From Halocaridina rubra (taxonomy: Eukaryota; Arthropoda; Malacostraca; Decapoda; Atyidae): DNA of 64,000 bases. Below the pieces are notes generated by a model. It worked only from the letters and a program-made list of their open reading frames with translations, made no database searches and was not told the DNA's origin. Within the stretch, counting starts at the first letter, position 1, and each line of letters begins with the position of its first letter. Positions 50,480-62,892 of this stretch are shown piece by piece. The stretch covers positions 12,501 to 76,500 of the forward strand of contig JAXCGZ010003870.1 of NCBI GenBank assembly GCA_037179515.1, given 5' to 3'. The position numbers and the translations under genes were made by a program.

Positions 50480-53400
50480 TATGGTACATTATCAAACTAA
50501 TGTGATGGTACTTATAAAGGCACTCTGTCCAGCATTTGTCCATTTAGATGGTTAACAGCGTACAATGCATTGTCTTAATGCTGGTGCCATGGCCAGAATT
50601 TGATCATTTATACTTTTTGTGACACCTCTTTAGATATAAAATATACTATATTTTTACATAACATGTACATAAAAAAGAATGGATACAATGGAATTCTCAT
50701 ACTCACAAATTTAAATTTTCTCTCCTCATTTAATCAATTAAGGGCAACATTAGGTTACACAGCAAAAGATCATAAAAATAAAAAATAATTCTGAACTACT
50801 TTAAGCTTAAAGTAACCTAGGACTTGCAATTCGCGAGAACCAAATTGCTCGCCCAAAAGTCCAGTAAAATTGTACTAATACACCATTTTCAAATTTTAAG
50901 AAAGTTTTGCTTCTCTCACCAATGAGAAAGGGTAATTTTTATTTTTACACCTGCCACCTTCTGGAGGTGAAAGTTGTTTTGCCAACATTTTTTTTTTTTA
51001 TTATTCATGTTTTGAAGGAATCTGACCTTAACTACCATCAGAATTATTTGAGTTTTGTTAACTCCATTTCAGCCATCAATCTTTGGCACCCTGGTATAAA
51101 TGGGGCGTTCTCAGGTGGTGGGACCACAGAAAATGAGTAATTTACGAAGGTATTAAAGGTCAAATTTCTTCAAAATATATCGAAAATCACATGAAAACCA
51201 TAAATTTAACTTTCAAGATTCTAACCAAACCTAATATCCCTTAAAATTAGAAAATCTAAAAAACAAATTAAGCTAAAAGAAAAACTTCACCAAACCTAAA
51301 CTATATAAAATCATTGCAAACTGAGCCTGATGTCCCCCCCTCCTCCAAAAAGAGGCACAGAAGAACTTGTATTACAGTATGGAAAGATAGGGGTAGGCTG
51401 ATGCTCTTCCGCATCTGAGCGGTCTATCTATCTATCTACCTTGGCGGTAATAATGGAAAGAGCAAGTCAGATACGACGCTGGTGCTCGAGTAATTCAAAT
51501 ATGAACTGAATGGATCACCAAGGAGTTGACCCATGCTCATTAACCCTAATGATCTAATGTATATGATTAACTCCACCCTTAGTTGACTATCAGACTCCAC
51601 TTAGGTACTGGTCAGCAGTGCAAATATGTACATACACATAGACCTAGTGGGAGACAGCAGCAGGACAAACTTGGGCAGAAATTTAAAAATTAACAAGGAA
51701 AATTAAAAGCGCCAAAACGACTCATTTGCGAGAACTTTTGTACCTGACAACTGTCTTAGAATATCGAAACCTACTTAAATAAAATGTTGGTCTAACCAAG
51801 CTTGACCTACCACAAAAAACTGAAACCTACAACATTTATCTATGGTTTTCGATGTTTCTGAATGAATGTGAATTTAAAAAGTATGAAATTACTATTTTTC
51901 AGTTTACGTTAAGTTAGGTGGGCATACACTCATTCAAACCACACCAAAAACCATGAGAAAAATATAATTTCACCTCTAAATCGAGACGGGTGCAAAAGTA
52001 AATAATTTATAAAAATAAGTCTGGGATGAGATGGGTGTAATATTAAAAATTTACCATAGACTGAATATCTAGAATCACTAGCGAACTACTGTATCAACAA
52101 CAACGACCTTGAACCAAAATCTAATTGCATACAACTTGGCAATTATGGCTAGTAGAAATAATTAACTGATAAGGAGAGGGGGGGGGGGTGGCGAGCAAAA
52201 ATTGCCAAATTAGAGATTAATTGATCTAGCAAAAATCAACAAGTTAAATGTGGAGGTAATTGTGGAATAAAACCCAAATTCCTTCAGCTTTTTCACATTC
52301 ATTACAAATGACAAATTATTCTTAAAGAAATGCTCAACATGACATTTGCATATAAACATACCGGTACATAACTGTCAGAAATTACGAGTATAATACACGA
52401 TTTAACAATTTGAGTTGATATTTACCCAGATTTTCACAATTTTCCACCCATGTGGAAAATTAACGTTAAATAAAATTTAGACTCAAATATGTTATTCTCC
52501 ATTAATGTTTTATGGTTACTATACACGTAATATCTTGTACATTAATGTCACCCATGTGACTTAGTTATAAAATACTTATATCTTTTTTTTTAAATCTATA
52601 ATACTGAATAAGAAAGTTAATGAAAACAGCTGAGATTGTATAAATCTTACCCACTTCTTGGTAGAATATGTCATCTGCTCAGTAAATAACGATACTGATA
52701 TTGAAACGATCGGAATTTATTATCAAACCGATAAATTGACAATCATGTATAAAGCGGTGCTTATTTTGTCTAAATGTATGCTATACATTAAACATTCACG
52801 TGCACCCGTGTCACAATCATGCATATTTTTTTGCTCCCACGAAAACTCGACCTAAACAATATGGCGTAAGAAATAGCAATAAGGTTCTTCTTCTTCTCTA
52901 AATTATATCTCAAGACAAATGATGCTGAAGACTCCCTCAGTAAAATTAACTGGATAGAAATCTCCTTTCCAATTTACAGAGGCTATTCTTATAGAAACCT
53001 AAATATTGAACAGATAGAAAGAAGTCAGGTTATATTACATCAGTAAAATCAAACACAATTGTGCAATATAAACACACACTTCAGATTCAACCATTTAAAG
53101 TCAACCAATAAGTGGTATTTAGTTGATCAATTTATTAATTGCAGTGATCAGTTGATTAAAATATATTCATATATAATAAAATTCAAATATTTGGCGATAC
53201 TTCATGGTATTTATGTGACAATGAACGCGGAAATAAGCATGGTTCATTCCCTAGCTTTCTGTCTGTACATGTTAAACATTCCAAGTAAAATTATAATGTA
53301 CACACTGTATATATATAGTGGCAGCAATCCTCTCGTAATGAATGATGTGATCGAGTCAAGGAGCTGTGTACTTCGATCTCTTATCTTAGCGCCTTGGGGA
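50480..53400. other. Unassigned AT-rich stretch
   Basis: No convincing gene or repeat family. Features are a TATC run near 51427-51450 and a G run near 52178. Confidence 0.4.
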
Positions 53401-53442
53401 TAAAAGGTTGCTGCAATGCCCCCATAACCACCCTGCTTGGGG

Positions 53443-53450
53443 TATATAAA
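53443..53450 (+). promoter_or_regulatory. TATA box (TATATAAA)
   Basis: TATATAAA lies in a GC-richer context (CTTGGGG before, GGGCAAGGGG after), 20 bp upstream of the LINE target duplication. GATA-like motifs (CTTATC, GGGATAAAA) are just upstream. It belongs to the host flank, not to the LINE. Confidence 0.5.
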
Positions 53451-53470
53451 GGGCAAGGGGCGAGGTTCTT

Positions 53471-56400
53471 CAGACTCCATAAGGATTTTGCAGTGGAATG
53501 TTTGTGGGATCAAACCCAAGTATGCCTCCCTGCAATCAGCAGCCAAGGAAGGAGATTTTGACGTCATCCTGCTACAAGAAACGCTGTTCAAAGAACAAAA
53601 AGGATTCAACTTCACAGGATACAAAGCGTTCACAATACCATCAGACAACCATACCAACAGAGGACTAATAACTCTAGTCAAAAACTGCATCCCAGCCACC
53701 AACATCAACCCTCCAAGCTGCGGGGAAAACGTGGAGATCCAGGCTGTCAGAATACAGCTTCTAAACCAAAACTTAACAATATATAACATATACAAGCATA
53801 TAAACGGCCTCTTGGAGGGTGGAGAGCTCTTTGCAACTGCTGCTGAGGAGCCATCCTTCATAGGTGGCGATTTCAATGCCCATCATACAATTCTAAACTC
53901 AATAAGGCCAAATAATGATGACGGCGAACATATTGCTCATCTTCTGGATGAATTCCCCAACATCAATCTTATAAACAGTGGGGTTCCAACACATGTACGA
54001 GGAGGAAGACTAGACCTGTCCTTCATAACCTCCTCCCTCTCTCCCCACACTGACTGGAGCATACATCCTCACCTCATGAGTGATCACTATGCCACTCAGA
54101 CAGGCATCCAACTGCCTAAACTTCCACCTATTCCACCTCCTCCTCCCAAGTGGAATCAAAACTTGGCAAACTGGACAAAATTTCAGCAATCATTAACACA
54201 GTGGCATGCAAATTACACTGCACCTGAAGACATCAACATCCTAGCACAAGATTTCATCTCCGCCTTCCACAAAGCAGCCGATGATGCCATACCAAAACAC
54301 AAACCACCAAAAAGGGAATATAAAGATGCATGGTACTACTGTCAAGAAGTGAAAGAGGCCAACCAAAGATTAAATAGGGTCAGGAAGCTATATAGGAAAA
54401 GACCCACAGATGCTAATAGAGCAGTACTTCGGGAAGTGGTCACAGACACCCACAAGACTGTCTCAAAAATCCGGACTGACAAATGGCTTGAATGGTGTGC
54501 CAACCTAAACCAGCACACCAACCTCACAGAGCTATGGCAAATGCTCAGGAGAGTGTCCGGAAAAAAATCAACCAAAATACCCACGCATCCAAAACCAATG
54601 GAGGAAGCAGAAAGACTTGCAGACACGTTTTCCAGCCGCTCAGCAACCCAACAACTTCCACCAAGTACAATTAGAATCCAAAATGACCTAAGGCTACAAA
54701 GATGGGACATCATAAATCATGCCTGCGATCAAGAAGATGAGACAGATGCACCATTCACCTCTCAAGAACTCAGAAACACCAAACATAGAGGGAAAGACAC
54801 TGCCCCTGGTGCAGACGGCATCACCTACTCAATGATCAACAACATGGGCACTGCAGGTGAAGCCGCCTACCTCCATCTGACAAACAGCACTTACTTATTA
54901 AGGATGTGGCCAAAAATCTGGAGTCAACAAGATATTCAGCCTATCCCAAAACCCAAAGACCCAACGAATCCACGACCCATTTCGCTACTAAGCTGTTTGG
55001 AAAAAACAGCAGAAAAAATGGTGCTCAAAAGATTAAAATTCAAAATAGGCCCCTTACACCCTCACTTGTATGCCTACAGAGATAATGTAGGCACCACACA
55101 GTGTATCATGGATGTCCTCAGCTGCATTAACAACAAGGCCGCAGTTGTAGTCTTCTTAGATCTTGAGAAGGCTTTTGAACTGGCTAATCCTGCAGCCATC
55201 CTGAGCTCCCTAGCAAAAAAGGGAGTTAAGGGACATCTACTAAGTTGGGTCTCAAACCATGTCAGAAACAGAGAGGCTAGAGTAAAATTCCAAAGGCATC
55301 TATCAACTTACAAGAAATTAGAAAATGGTACCCCACAAGGAGGCATCCTCAGTCCACTGCTTTTCAATGTACTGATGGAGAACTTCTTTCAACTTCAACT
55401 ACCCCAAGGAGTAGACATCTTCATCTATGCCGACGATGTAGTCTTCATCAGCAGAGGAGGCAATAGATTAGCCAGCGCTCAAAAAGCAGTAAACCTATTC
55501 CATCAGAAAAGCAAGGAGCTGGGGCTCAAAATCAACGGAAACAAAACAAAAGCTATGGCCATAAAAACTCCAGTACCACTAGCCCCGATCACCCTAGACA
55601 ATGGAAACATAGAGTGGGTGGATACATTCATGTATCTAGGAGTTTACATAGACAGGCATCTCACCTTCAAACCTCAGATCATATATCTCAGAGAAAGAGC
55701 TCACAGCAGACTAACCCCTATGAGATATATGACATCTCTCCAAGAAGGAGCAGGTATTCAGGTCCTAAGGAAATTTTATACAGCCACCATTAGATCCCTG
55801 ATTACCTACAGCGCCCCAACCCTAGCCAACCTCAATGCACAACAAATCTCCACCATTGAAGTGATCCAGAACAACGCCATGCGTTACATGCTGGGGGCTC
55901 CTATGTGGACCAGGATATGCAACCTACAAATGGAAACAAATCTACCTCCCTTAATTAGCTGGATAAACGTTTCCAACACAAACTCCATAACAAAGGCTCT
56001 GCTATCCGAAAGGAAATCCCACACGCAAACAAGGCTGAAAGATGCCCTCAACAAACATCCTGACCTCCCCATCCCAAACAGCTATGCCGGCCACCTTCTG
56101 AAAAGTATTCACAAATGCAACATGGCATCTGAACTGACAAGAATAAACTTAGACAAGCCCTGCACCAACTACAAGCCGCTAGTCCCATGGAGAGCACACC
56201 CTGCAAAATTCAACACCACTAGTCTTCCTGATAGTAAGAAAGCCTGTTCAAAGATACAACTGCATGAAGCAGCTCTAGCTGCCATCGCTGAAACCAACCA
56301 AGAAGAAGGCGTCTCCTATTACACAGATGGTACTGTCAATGCTGGTATCCCTGCAACTGGAGCGGCAGTCTACTCGGAGAATTTTACAGCCTCCTGGAGA

Positions 56401-57162
56401 CTTTCAGACTCCTGCTCCACTCTGCAAACTGAGTTATTTGCCATCAAAATGGCTCTGCACAACTCAATTGAAAAAGGACAAGGACCTGTTACGATACACA
56501 CCGACTCACTCTCCTCTGTCCAAGCACTACAGCAGCAGAAGTTCAAAGAAAACATCAACCTAATCAGCACGGTCCAAACACTGCTAGTGCAACATCAAGA
56601 ACAAGGAAGACCAGTAACCATCAACTGGATACCCAGCCATATCAACATCCCTGGAAATGACAAGGCTGATCAACTTGCCAAGGATGCCGTCTTATGCCAC
56701 AGCATACAGCAATCTATACAACCCAGTCTTCAACAATACAAATCAAAAACCAAGCAGGCACTACAGAGATCAAAGCAGGAAAACCACAGCTACTGGGTCA
56801 ACAGAGGCTCCTACTCTGCCACGTGGTACAGGGAAGCAACAAAGCTAGAGCCCCCACCGGTATCCAAATACACCCCAAGGAGTCTGGCTGTCATGATAGC
56901 TAGACTCAGGCTAGGCTACAAATGCTGCTGGGAAATCATTGAGAACCCCAGAAAAGAGTGTGCACACTGTCAAATGATAACTGATAAGGCCCTGCTGCAT
57001 TATCTTTTAGAATGTCCAAAGACAAACAGCTTAAGGAACGGATTAAACATGGAACCACAACACACCAATGCGACAGTTCATGCAGCGAAAATTGTTAAGG
57101 AAATACTTGACAACATAGAAACACATCTCACCACCTTGGAAACTTTCGAACCACCAAGGTGA
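53471..57162 (+). CDS. LINE ORF2: endonuclease, reverse transcriptase, RNase H
   Basis: The frame stays open for 1230 codons within the element. A Met at 53437 lies in host flank, upstream of the insertion point, so it is not the native start. Domains, with codons counted from 53437: AP-type endonuclease, about 15-230 (RILQWNVCGI, LLQETLF, GGDFNAHH, SDHYATQ); reverse transcriptase, about 450-740 (APGADGIT, IPKPKDPTNPRPISLLS, NGTPQGGILSPLLFN, YADD near 663); RNase H, about 958-1080 (YYTDGT, TELFAIKMAL, HTDSLSSV, GNDKADQLAKDA); and a CCHC motif near 1175 (CAHCQMITDKALLHYLLEC). All catalytic signatures are present. The domain order with RNase H places it in the Jockey/I group; the exact clade is not assigned. 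Confidence 0.9.
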
Positions 57163-57264
57163 TAAAACAAACCAAGAGGTATAACCTCTAACCTACGGGC
57201 CGTTCTTTGAACAAGGGCCCGTGCCAACACAAGGTTGGCTTTAACCTCAAACAACAACAACAAC
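57163..57264 (+). other. LINE 3' UTR with three hairpins and (CAA)n tail
   Basis: Perfect stems: AGAGGT/ACCTCT (57175-57189), ACGGGCC/GGCCCGT (57195-57222) and GCCAAC/GTTGGC (57223-57239). A (CAA)n tail follows (about 57249-57264). Such structures may be what the reverse transcriptase recognises. Confidence 0.75.
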
Positions 57265-57272
57265 AGGTTCTT

Positions 57273-57530
57273 TAGCTGTGAGCAGACAGCCGCAGCTGCA
57301 TCACAAGGGACACTGAATGTGCGTAAGTATTTAATATATTGTCTTATTTTGTACAAGAGTGCACAACTTATGCAGTTTTCTTGAGCCGGTCGTTTCTTTA
57401 TTTTCCTAGAGATCTCGGAAGAAGCCATGGGAGCAACGACTGACTCCAAAGCTGTTTGGAATTGGAACAAAGATTAACTGTTGTTTTTCTTACAGATGAT
57501 ATCTACTAAATAAAAAAATAAGAGAAAATT
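57273..57530 (+). other. Possible short transcription unit downstream of the LINE
   Basis: With the LINE removed, the TATA box is about 30 bp from CTGTGAGCAGACAGCCGC. A donor-like GTAAGT follows (57322), an acceptor-like TTATTTTCCTAG (57412), an ATG opening only 16 codons (57426), and AAATAAAAAAATAA-type poly-A signals near 57510. Each mark is weak. Confidence 0.2.
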
Positions 57531-58390
57531 GGCAGAGAAGATGAAGTGATACATTATTTTGCTTAGAATGTCGGAGGATCTGGCTCTGTCTCTTGCGGTT
57601 GAGAAGTATTAATTGGGAGAGTCCAGTAGAAGAACCTTTACTGGCCGAGTTCTAGTGCACGTGTGACTGCAGTCACCGGATCCGGTAACCACAATCTACA
57701 AGGGAGGACACGTGACCTACCTTTGGTAGATCTTATGCTCCATTCAGGAAGACCCTCCCCTCTTAGCCAAGACCCTATTGGAATCTCCGTCTATGTGTCT
57801 CTTTTGCTGTAATTGGTCTTGCATAGACCTAGGGACTAGAAATCCCGGCCTCCTAAGAAGCTGAAGAAGCTTAGAAAAAGAGGGGAGCCTTGTTCATTCA
57901 TTTAGTTCAGTTGAAGAGTCAGTATTTCTTTGTCAACTCTACAGAGAGGCTAGATCAAGTCCTCAGTCATTCTAGACAAAGTCATCAGTCAGCAATCAAG
58001 GCTGCTGTAGGCCTGGGTTGTAAAAGATGAAGCTTCAGGTAGAAGAATACTATATTCTCGGAGGCTCTTGGGGATAGAAGCTGATGTAAGAATACTTCCA
58101 GAGTAAATGTCACGTCCATTCTCTCAAGACCCATGAGTAGAGATCCATACAAATACATATAATTAAATGCTTAGAAATTTACATTAATTTTTATGAGTAC
58201 TACAAATTTGTCGGCTACAAGTAAGTAAAGTTAGAGTAATTTTCTTAAGAAGGCTAAATCCTTGGAAACATATTCATTAAAGCTAAATTCGACCTTCACT
58301 ATAAATAAAATGCAAATCAGTGCTAGCATCGAACGTAACTCTACGGCTTATCATTCAAAATATATTTACTCTCCTCAACAGTTACCTTCA
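57531..58390. other. Unassigned stretch
   Basis: Less AT-rich than its surroundings. I see no coding match and no repeat family shared with the rest of the window. Confidence 0.35.
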
Positions 58391-58394
58391 AATT

Positions 58395-58535
58395 TGCACT
58401 GTTTTGAGTTACAAATAGTCCCCATTCGAATGGGGGTGGACACATATTTGTTGGAACTAGGTGAATAAAGATTGATGACTTTCATAGCACCTCATGGTGG
58501 AAACCAACGTGTTAGTTGTTTCTTGACTGCAGCTC
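58395..58535 (-). repeat. SINE-A copy, antisense
   Basis: AATAGTCCCCATTCGAATGG, then GGTGGACACATATTTGTTGG; the head is diverged. Confidence 0.7.
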
Positions 58536-58913
58536 CTATAAAACTTACCTCCAACTGACCCTTGTAAAGCCAATTATGCATTGAGTAAGAGTAGCGATTC
58601 TAAAACAAATATAAAAATGTGTAAATTGTTCAACAAAGTATGCTACTTGGCGCAACTAGAGAAATCCTCCTATAAATTTTAAGCATTAACAATTCACATT
58701 CGACACTTGACGTGTACCCTATCCTTGTGAGACATTTGACAGGTGGGAAAAGCACATAAGTTGATGTAAAAGAATTTCGAAAAATGTCAGATCATATTAC
58801 GAGGAAAAGGATGACTTAAAATATAAATAAATAAAGGCTTCTCTTCTATTAAAAGGTGACAGAAGACGAGGAGAGCAATGACAAAATTAAATGTTTTCAC
58901 TTTGTCTTCAAGA

Positions 58914-59028
58914 ATGGGTTCGGTTTTACGTCACGAACTCCCTTTTCTACTAAGGGATAGGACGGTTGTCTTCTTACGAAGGACTTGTTTTGGCAGATGT
59001 AATCGTTACCCTGAGTGTATGCCCTTCA
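58914..59028 (-). repeat. SINE-D 3' fragment, antisense
   Basis: GGTTCGGTTTTACGTCACGA through GGCAGATGTAATCGTTACCC is the reverse complement of the SINE-D body. Confidence 0.8.
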
Positions 59029-59284
59029 AGCATATTGTAAATACTGAGACGAGATGGAGGAACATTGTAAATATGTGAGAGTTCCTTTACACTTACATAC
59101 AAGAACATATAAGCAGAAGATTGCACAGTGGTATGCCATTAGAAGATGATGCCTTAGGGTATGCTGGTGTGCTGTTGTGACTGTGATAAATAATTAGAAC
59201 ACTTTTTACGTGACTGGATTTAATCTGCCTGCCTCTGTTTCAGTTAGCCTTGAAATACACGTAGTCATATGTTTTATAAAATTA

Positions 59285-59429
59285 ATGGGTTCCCGCCCCG
59301 TCACGGTCTGAGGTTAGCAAGGGCATGCAGTCAGGGTAACGATTACATCTGCCAAAAGAAGTCCTTCGCAAGAAGGCAACCGCCCTAGCCCTTGGTAGAA
59401 AAGGGAGTCCGTGAAGTAAATCTGGAACA
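59285..59429 (+). repeat. SINE-D copy, 5' truncated
   Basis: GGGTTCCCGCCCCGTCACGG through TCCTTCGCAAGAAGGCAACC to GTGAAGTAAATCTGGAAC. Confidence 0.85.
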
Positions 59430-59471
59430 AGTTCTCACACATACAATGAGAAAAACAAATTGGAAATATAC

Positions 59472-59502
59472 TCGCGCGCGCGCGCGCGTGTGTGTGTGTG
59501 TG
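59472..59502. repeat. (CG)n(TG)n microsatellite
   Basis: CGCGCGCG run followed by TGTGTG. Confidence 0.85.
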
Positions 59503-60150
59503 AGAGCTTTACCTAATTGTGCTTACGGGAAAGAGTCCCAAGCTCGTAACTTTCCTTCTCCTGAACGGTTCCATTTTGTACTTAGTGATACTAATACTTG
59601 ACCTTAAAACTATGGATTGAGTTAGCATTAACTACCTCCTCGCTTAGCGAATTCCAATTATCAACTACTCTTACACTAAAAAAAGTACTTCCTTACATCC
59701 TGCAAAGAAGTTTTCTTACGAAGCTTCAAATTATGACCGCTAGCTCTAGTGCCAGCCATATCAAAATATCGATTCCTATCCACTCTCTCATAACCACGAA
59801 GAAATTTAAAGACTGTCACCATATCCCCCCTCAATCTTCTAGCTTCGAGTGATGGTAAGTCTAATTCCCTCAGCCCCTCATCATAACTGAGATTGCGTAT
59901 TTCTGGCACCAGTTTCGGGGCATGTCTGAACTTTTCCCAGCTTAACAACGTGCTTTTTCTAGTGCGGATTCCAAAAGGGGGCTGCATAATCAAGTTTTGG
60001 CCTCACATAGGTTACATAAATATTTCTGAACATTTTCTTGTCTATATGCCTGAAGGCTACCCTTACATTTGCTAAGAAAGCATATGCTGCCCTTACTATG
60101 ACATTTATATGCATTATTGGAGGCAATCGGCCAGTATGTTTACTCCTAGT
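59500..60150 (-). mobile_element. CR1/L2-type LINE, 3' fragment (second copy)
   Basis: Minus-strand frames give VRPKLDYAAPFWNPH, LSYDEGLRELDLPSLEARRL, RGDMVTVFKFLRGYERVDR and NRYFDMAGTRASGHNLKL, close to the 12562-13330 copy. Truncated at both the endonuclease and the catalytic RT core. Confidence 0.8.
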
Positions 60151-60164
60151 GTGTGGGTGTGAAA

Positions 60165-60245
60165 AATAGCATTGCCCCAAGCAGGGATTCAAACGTGGAA
60201 CACATAATCCGTATGCTGAGACGCTACCAACTAAGTTAGTAAACC
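60165..60245 (-). repeat. tRNA-like SINE head, antisense
   Basis: Reversed, it reads ACTTAGTTGGTAGCGTCTCA and later GGAACACGTTTGAATCC-like text, i.e. A- and B-box-like blocks. It resembles the SINE-D head but is diverged. Confidence 0.45.
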
Positions 60246-60519
60246 ATCGAAGGTATGGAAGAAGAGGGACACCTCTTAGTTTGATTGCTGGAGTTACGGA
60301 ATGATTACACTTTACTGAAAGTCTATGTTCATTTTACTCTCTCCTCTCAACCTCACTCGTGGCTTGTATTCGCGTTTGATTCAAAGCCCTGCTATATAAG
60401 CATTTTCTGTGATCAAACAAAACACATGATTATATGTGAAAACATGACACATATTAGTGTCCCTGGATTCGAACTTCGGACACATTTTGCGTGTGCTAAA
60501 GTGTTACTGATAAGTAAGT

Positions 60520-60690
60520 GATCCAAGCAGTGCGCTGGTGCTGAGTGAAGAATTATGGCAGATCTTTATCCCTAGGGAGCTAAGAGGAGTGAACTAAGTA
60601 AAATGGCTTCTGGTGAATGTGTGTGCTTTGACTAGACCACCTCCTTTCAGGGCAGTATTGAAGCCCTAGTACACGTATATATCTATATGG
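60520..60690 (+). repeat. Repeat C copy
   Basis: GTGATCCAAGCAGTGCGCTG, then GGAGCTAAGAGGAGTGAAC, then TTGACTAGACCACCTCC. Confidence 0.6.
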
Positions 60691-60694
60691 TTCA

Positions 60695-61740
60695 CAAAAA
60701 AAGTTAAAAATATATAGTGTGTATATACCATATAAAGGCGCTATGCTAAAATGGTAGATAATAGATCGGAAATTAAGGATCCATGAAAGAAATTACATAA
60801 GACAAGAAATTAGTCTATACTGCCCTTATCCATAAAAGATATTCACATTTTTAATGCACAATCTATACCCTTTGATCTAGTTATGTATATCTATACAATT
60901 TTACATTAGTAATATCATCGTTTGTTATATAATGGGAATTAAATGCTAATGGATATGGCTGCTTGTTAATGGCGTTTAAAGGTTATATACAGCCACTGAA
61001 ATCATATAACGTACTTTTTGACAATTTTACATAATAAGAGATACTACTATAACTGAATGAGATGCATTGCGTATTGCTTCGTATATGAAGCTTGATATAT
61101 TATAATGTACAGTATTTTCTACATTTATATCATTGCTTTACCTAACCCGCGACGTCATCCTTTCGTAACTGAGAAAGTCAATAGCTTGGGACGACGCAAA
61201 TTTAAGAACCTCAGAAAGTGTGTATGTCTCTAATACACAAATACCTCAACGCTAAATTAGCGAATTAATAATGCCCTTATTTTTTGAGTATATTTCATTA
61301 TTAGTTATTCTTATCAAGTTAATATGTAAGAGAAAAAAAGAAAGACAAATTCTCTGGTAGAGTGAATAAAAGAAAAAAAATAATCATTCAATTTTCATTA
61401 GGGATATTTTCATTAAATTACTGACAGACTAAACAAGAGATTAAAGTTGTATAGTAAACATTCAAGACAAAACAATGATGTATTTATGCATATTCGAACA
61501 TGCAATAAATTTGATTTTACTTGTAATCATACATAAACTTCTATTCAGTGCAAAGAACATTTATTTAATGATAAGTTCTTTAATTATGAAATCATTCCTT
61601 ATTACACAGAGAGCTCTCAACATACAGCAACTTCCCGTTATTACAAAAACAAGTATTTGAACATTAAATAGCATCTGTCTAATGTAAAAACATTGATTTG
61701 AAATAAGACATACGTATTTACATAAATGGAGCATTCAAAA
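60695..61740. other. Unassigned AT-rich stretch
   Basis: No gene or repeat family recognised. Confidence 0.4.
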
Positions 61741-61844
61741 CAATAACATAGGAGATGAGCTTGGGACGAGAAACTGGCCGTACCCCGGTCCACTTGCCAG
61801 AAGAGAGCCAGAACCCAGACGAACAACCAAGAGAAAAGGACGGG

Positions 61845-61904
61845 ATGGCGGCCCCATTGAAGGCATCGGCCACTTTCGCTGCTAAGCTTATTCCTTCTCC
61901 ACTG
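61845..61904 (+). CDS. Candidate first coding exon of an unidentified gene
   Basis: ATGGCGGCCCCATTGAAGGC opens 20 codons reading MAAPLKASATFAAKLIPSPL, then a GTAAGG donor. The peptide is Ala/Lys/Ser-rich without acids, like a mitochondrial targeting sequence. The base composition is richer in GC than the flanks, as at the starts of other genes here. An in-frame ATG lies upstream at 61755. A possible second exon is 62195-62241. I do not recognise the protein. No more of it can be followed in the window. Confidence 0.3.
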
Positions 61905-62194
61905 GTAAGGACTGGAAGTAGGAAATATGTCTGTATGAAATACTAATTATTCCCATAAAAAAAATATTAGATATTCTTATGAAAATTGGAGAGTTTTGTG
62001 AAACCGAAGGTGAGTTTCGTTATCCAACTGATGGGACGGGTTGAAGGTGCTTACGTAAAACCACAAGACGCAATCACGACAAGCAAGTTTACCATAAAAG
62101 AGCTTTCAGTGATGTCTTGGATTTGTGGAAACTTACTTAATATTTATAGTGAAAGTTAGAATTCCAGTCTTCATTTTTTTTCTTAATGGACTAG

Positions 62195-62241
62195 GTATCT
62201 TTGGGACCTCTGGGGCAGGTATGCATTCCTTACGCCCAAAG
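62195..62241 (+). CDS. Possible second exon of the unidentified gene
   Basis: The acceptor follows a long T tract (TTTTTTTTCTTAATGGACTAG). The exon reads VSLGPLGQVCIPYAQ in phase with the first and ends at GTAAG. Small and without a family match, so tentative. Confidence 0.2.
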
Positions 62242-62892
62242 GTAAGCACATTTGTGGCAGTGTAGCCATTGTGTGACTGCTAGTTCTGGAGTCGACCTTG
62301 TCAAGGTGCTTATGGATTCTTCAAGTGAAAATTTAATCAGAAGTTTTTTGAGTTGCATTCAACAGCTGGTTTACTTGATGGCTTACTAAATGGTTACTGT
62401 CTTTCCCAACAGCAGTAATGGTTGCCTTTGCAATTTATCCTTTATGTTATTTTGCTGTGGTAATTACCGGTTGGTGTCTTAGCTAATACAGTATGGGATT
62501 AGGCTTTCACTTTGGGGGGGGTCCTGCTGTTCAACTTTCCACGATTGGAAGAGCCGTTAGTTCCCACTTATGATAGCTCTTGTAAACACAGCATACCCAG
62601 TTAGTACACCATTATTGGACATTATTTAAGATGATAAAACAACCTTACTAGTTACTAGATATGTGGAGGCGAGATACATCTTCCTGTAGAACATTAATAA
62701 AGATGAAAAGACATCTGGCAGCCCTGTGGCAATAGCACTTGGAATCCATTCAGGATTTACCAAGTTTCACGCCCACAAGTGTGTGTGTTCAGTATATGCT
62801 TAGCAATAAGAAGTGAAGAGTATTGGTTGCCCGAGTGATTGCCACTGTCCACTCAGTAATGTCAACAAACTCCCTCTGTTATAGTTTTTTTT

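Larger units (their letters stand above)
53471..57264 (+). mobile_element. Non-LTR retrotransposon (Jockey/I group), nearly intact, 8-bp target duplication
   Basis: AGGTTCTT flanks the element at 53463-53470 and 57265-57272. The 5' end falls right at the start of the second open frame, so the first open frame and 5' UTR are missing (5' truncation). The 3' end is three hairpins and (CAA)n. No stop breaks the frame, which implies a young insertion. Confidence 0.9.

Noticed and set aside
53437..53470. Met at 53437 as the LINE ORF2 start
   Set aside because: It lies upstream of the target duplication, in host DNA, so its joining to the LINE frame is an accident of insertion.
53244..53876. Minus-strand frames over the LINE (also 54342-54713 and 57078-57470)
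   Set aside because: Antisense shadows of the long ORF2.
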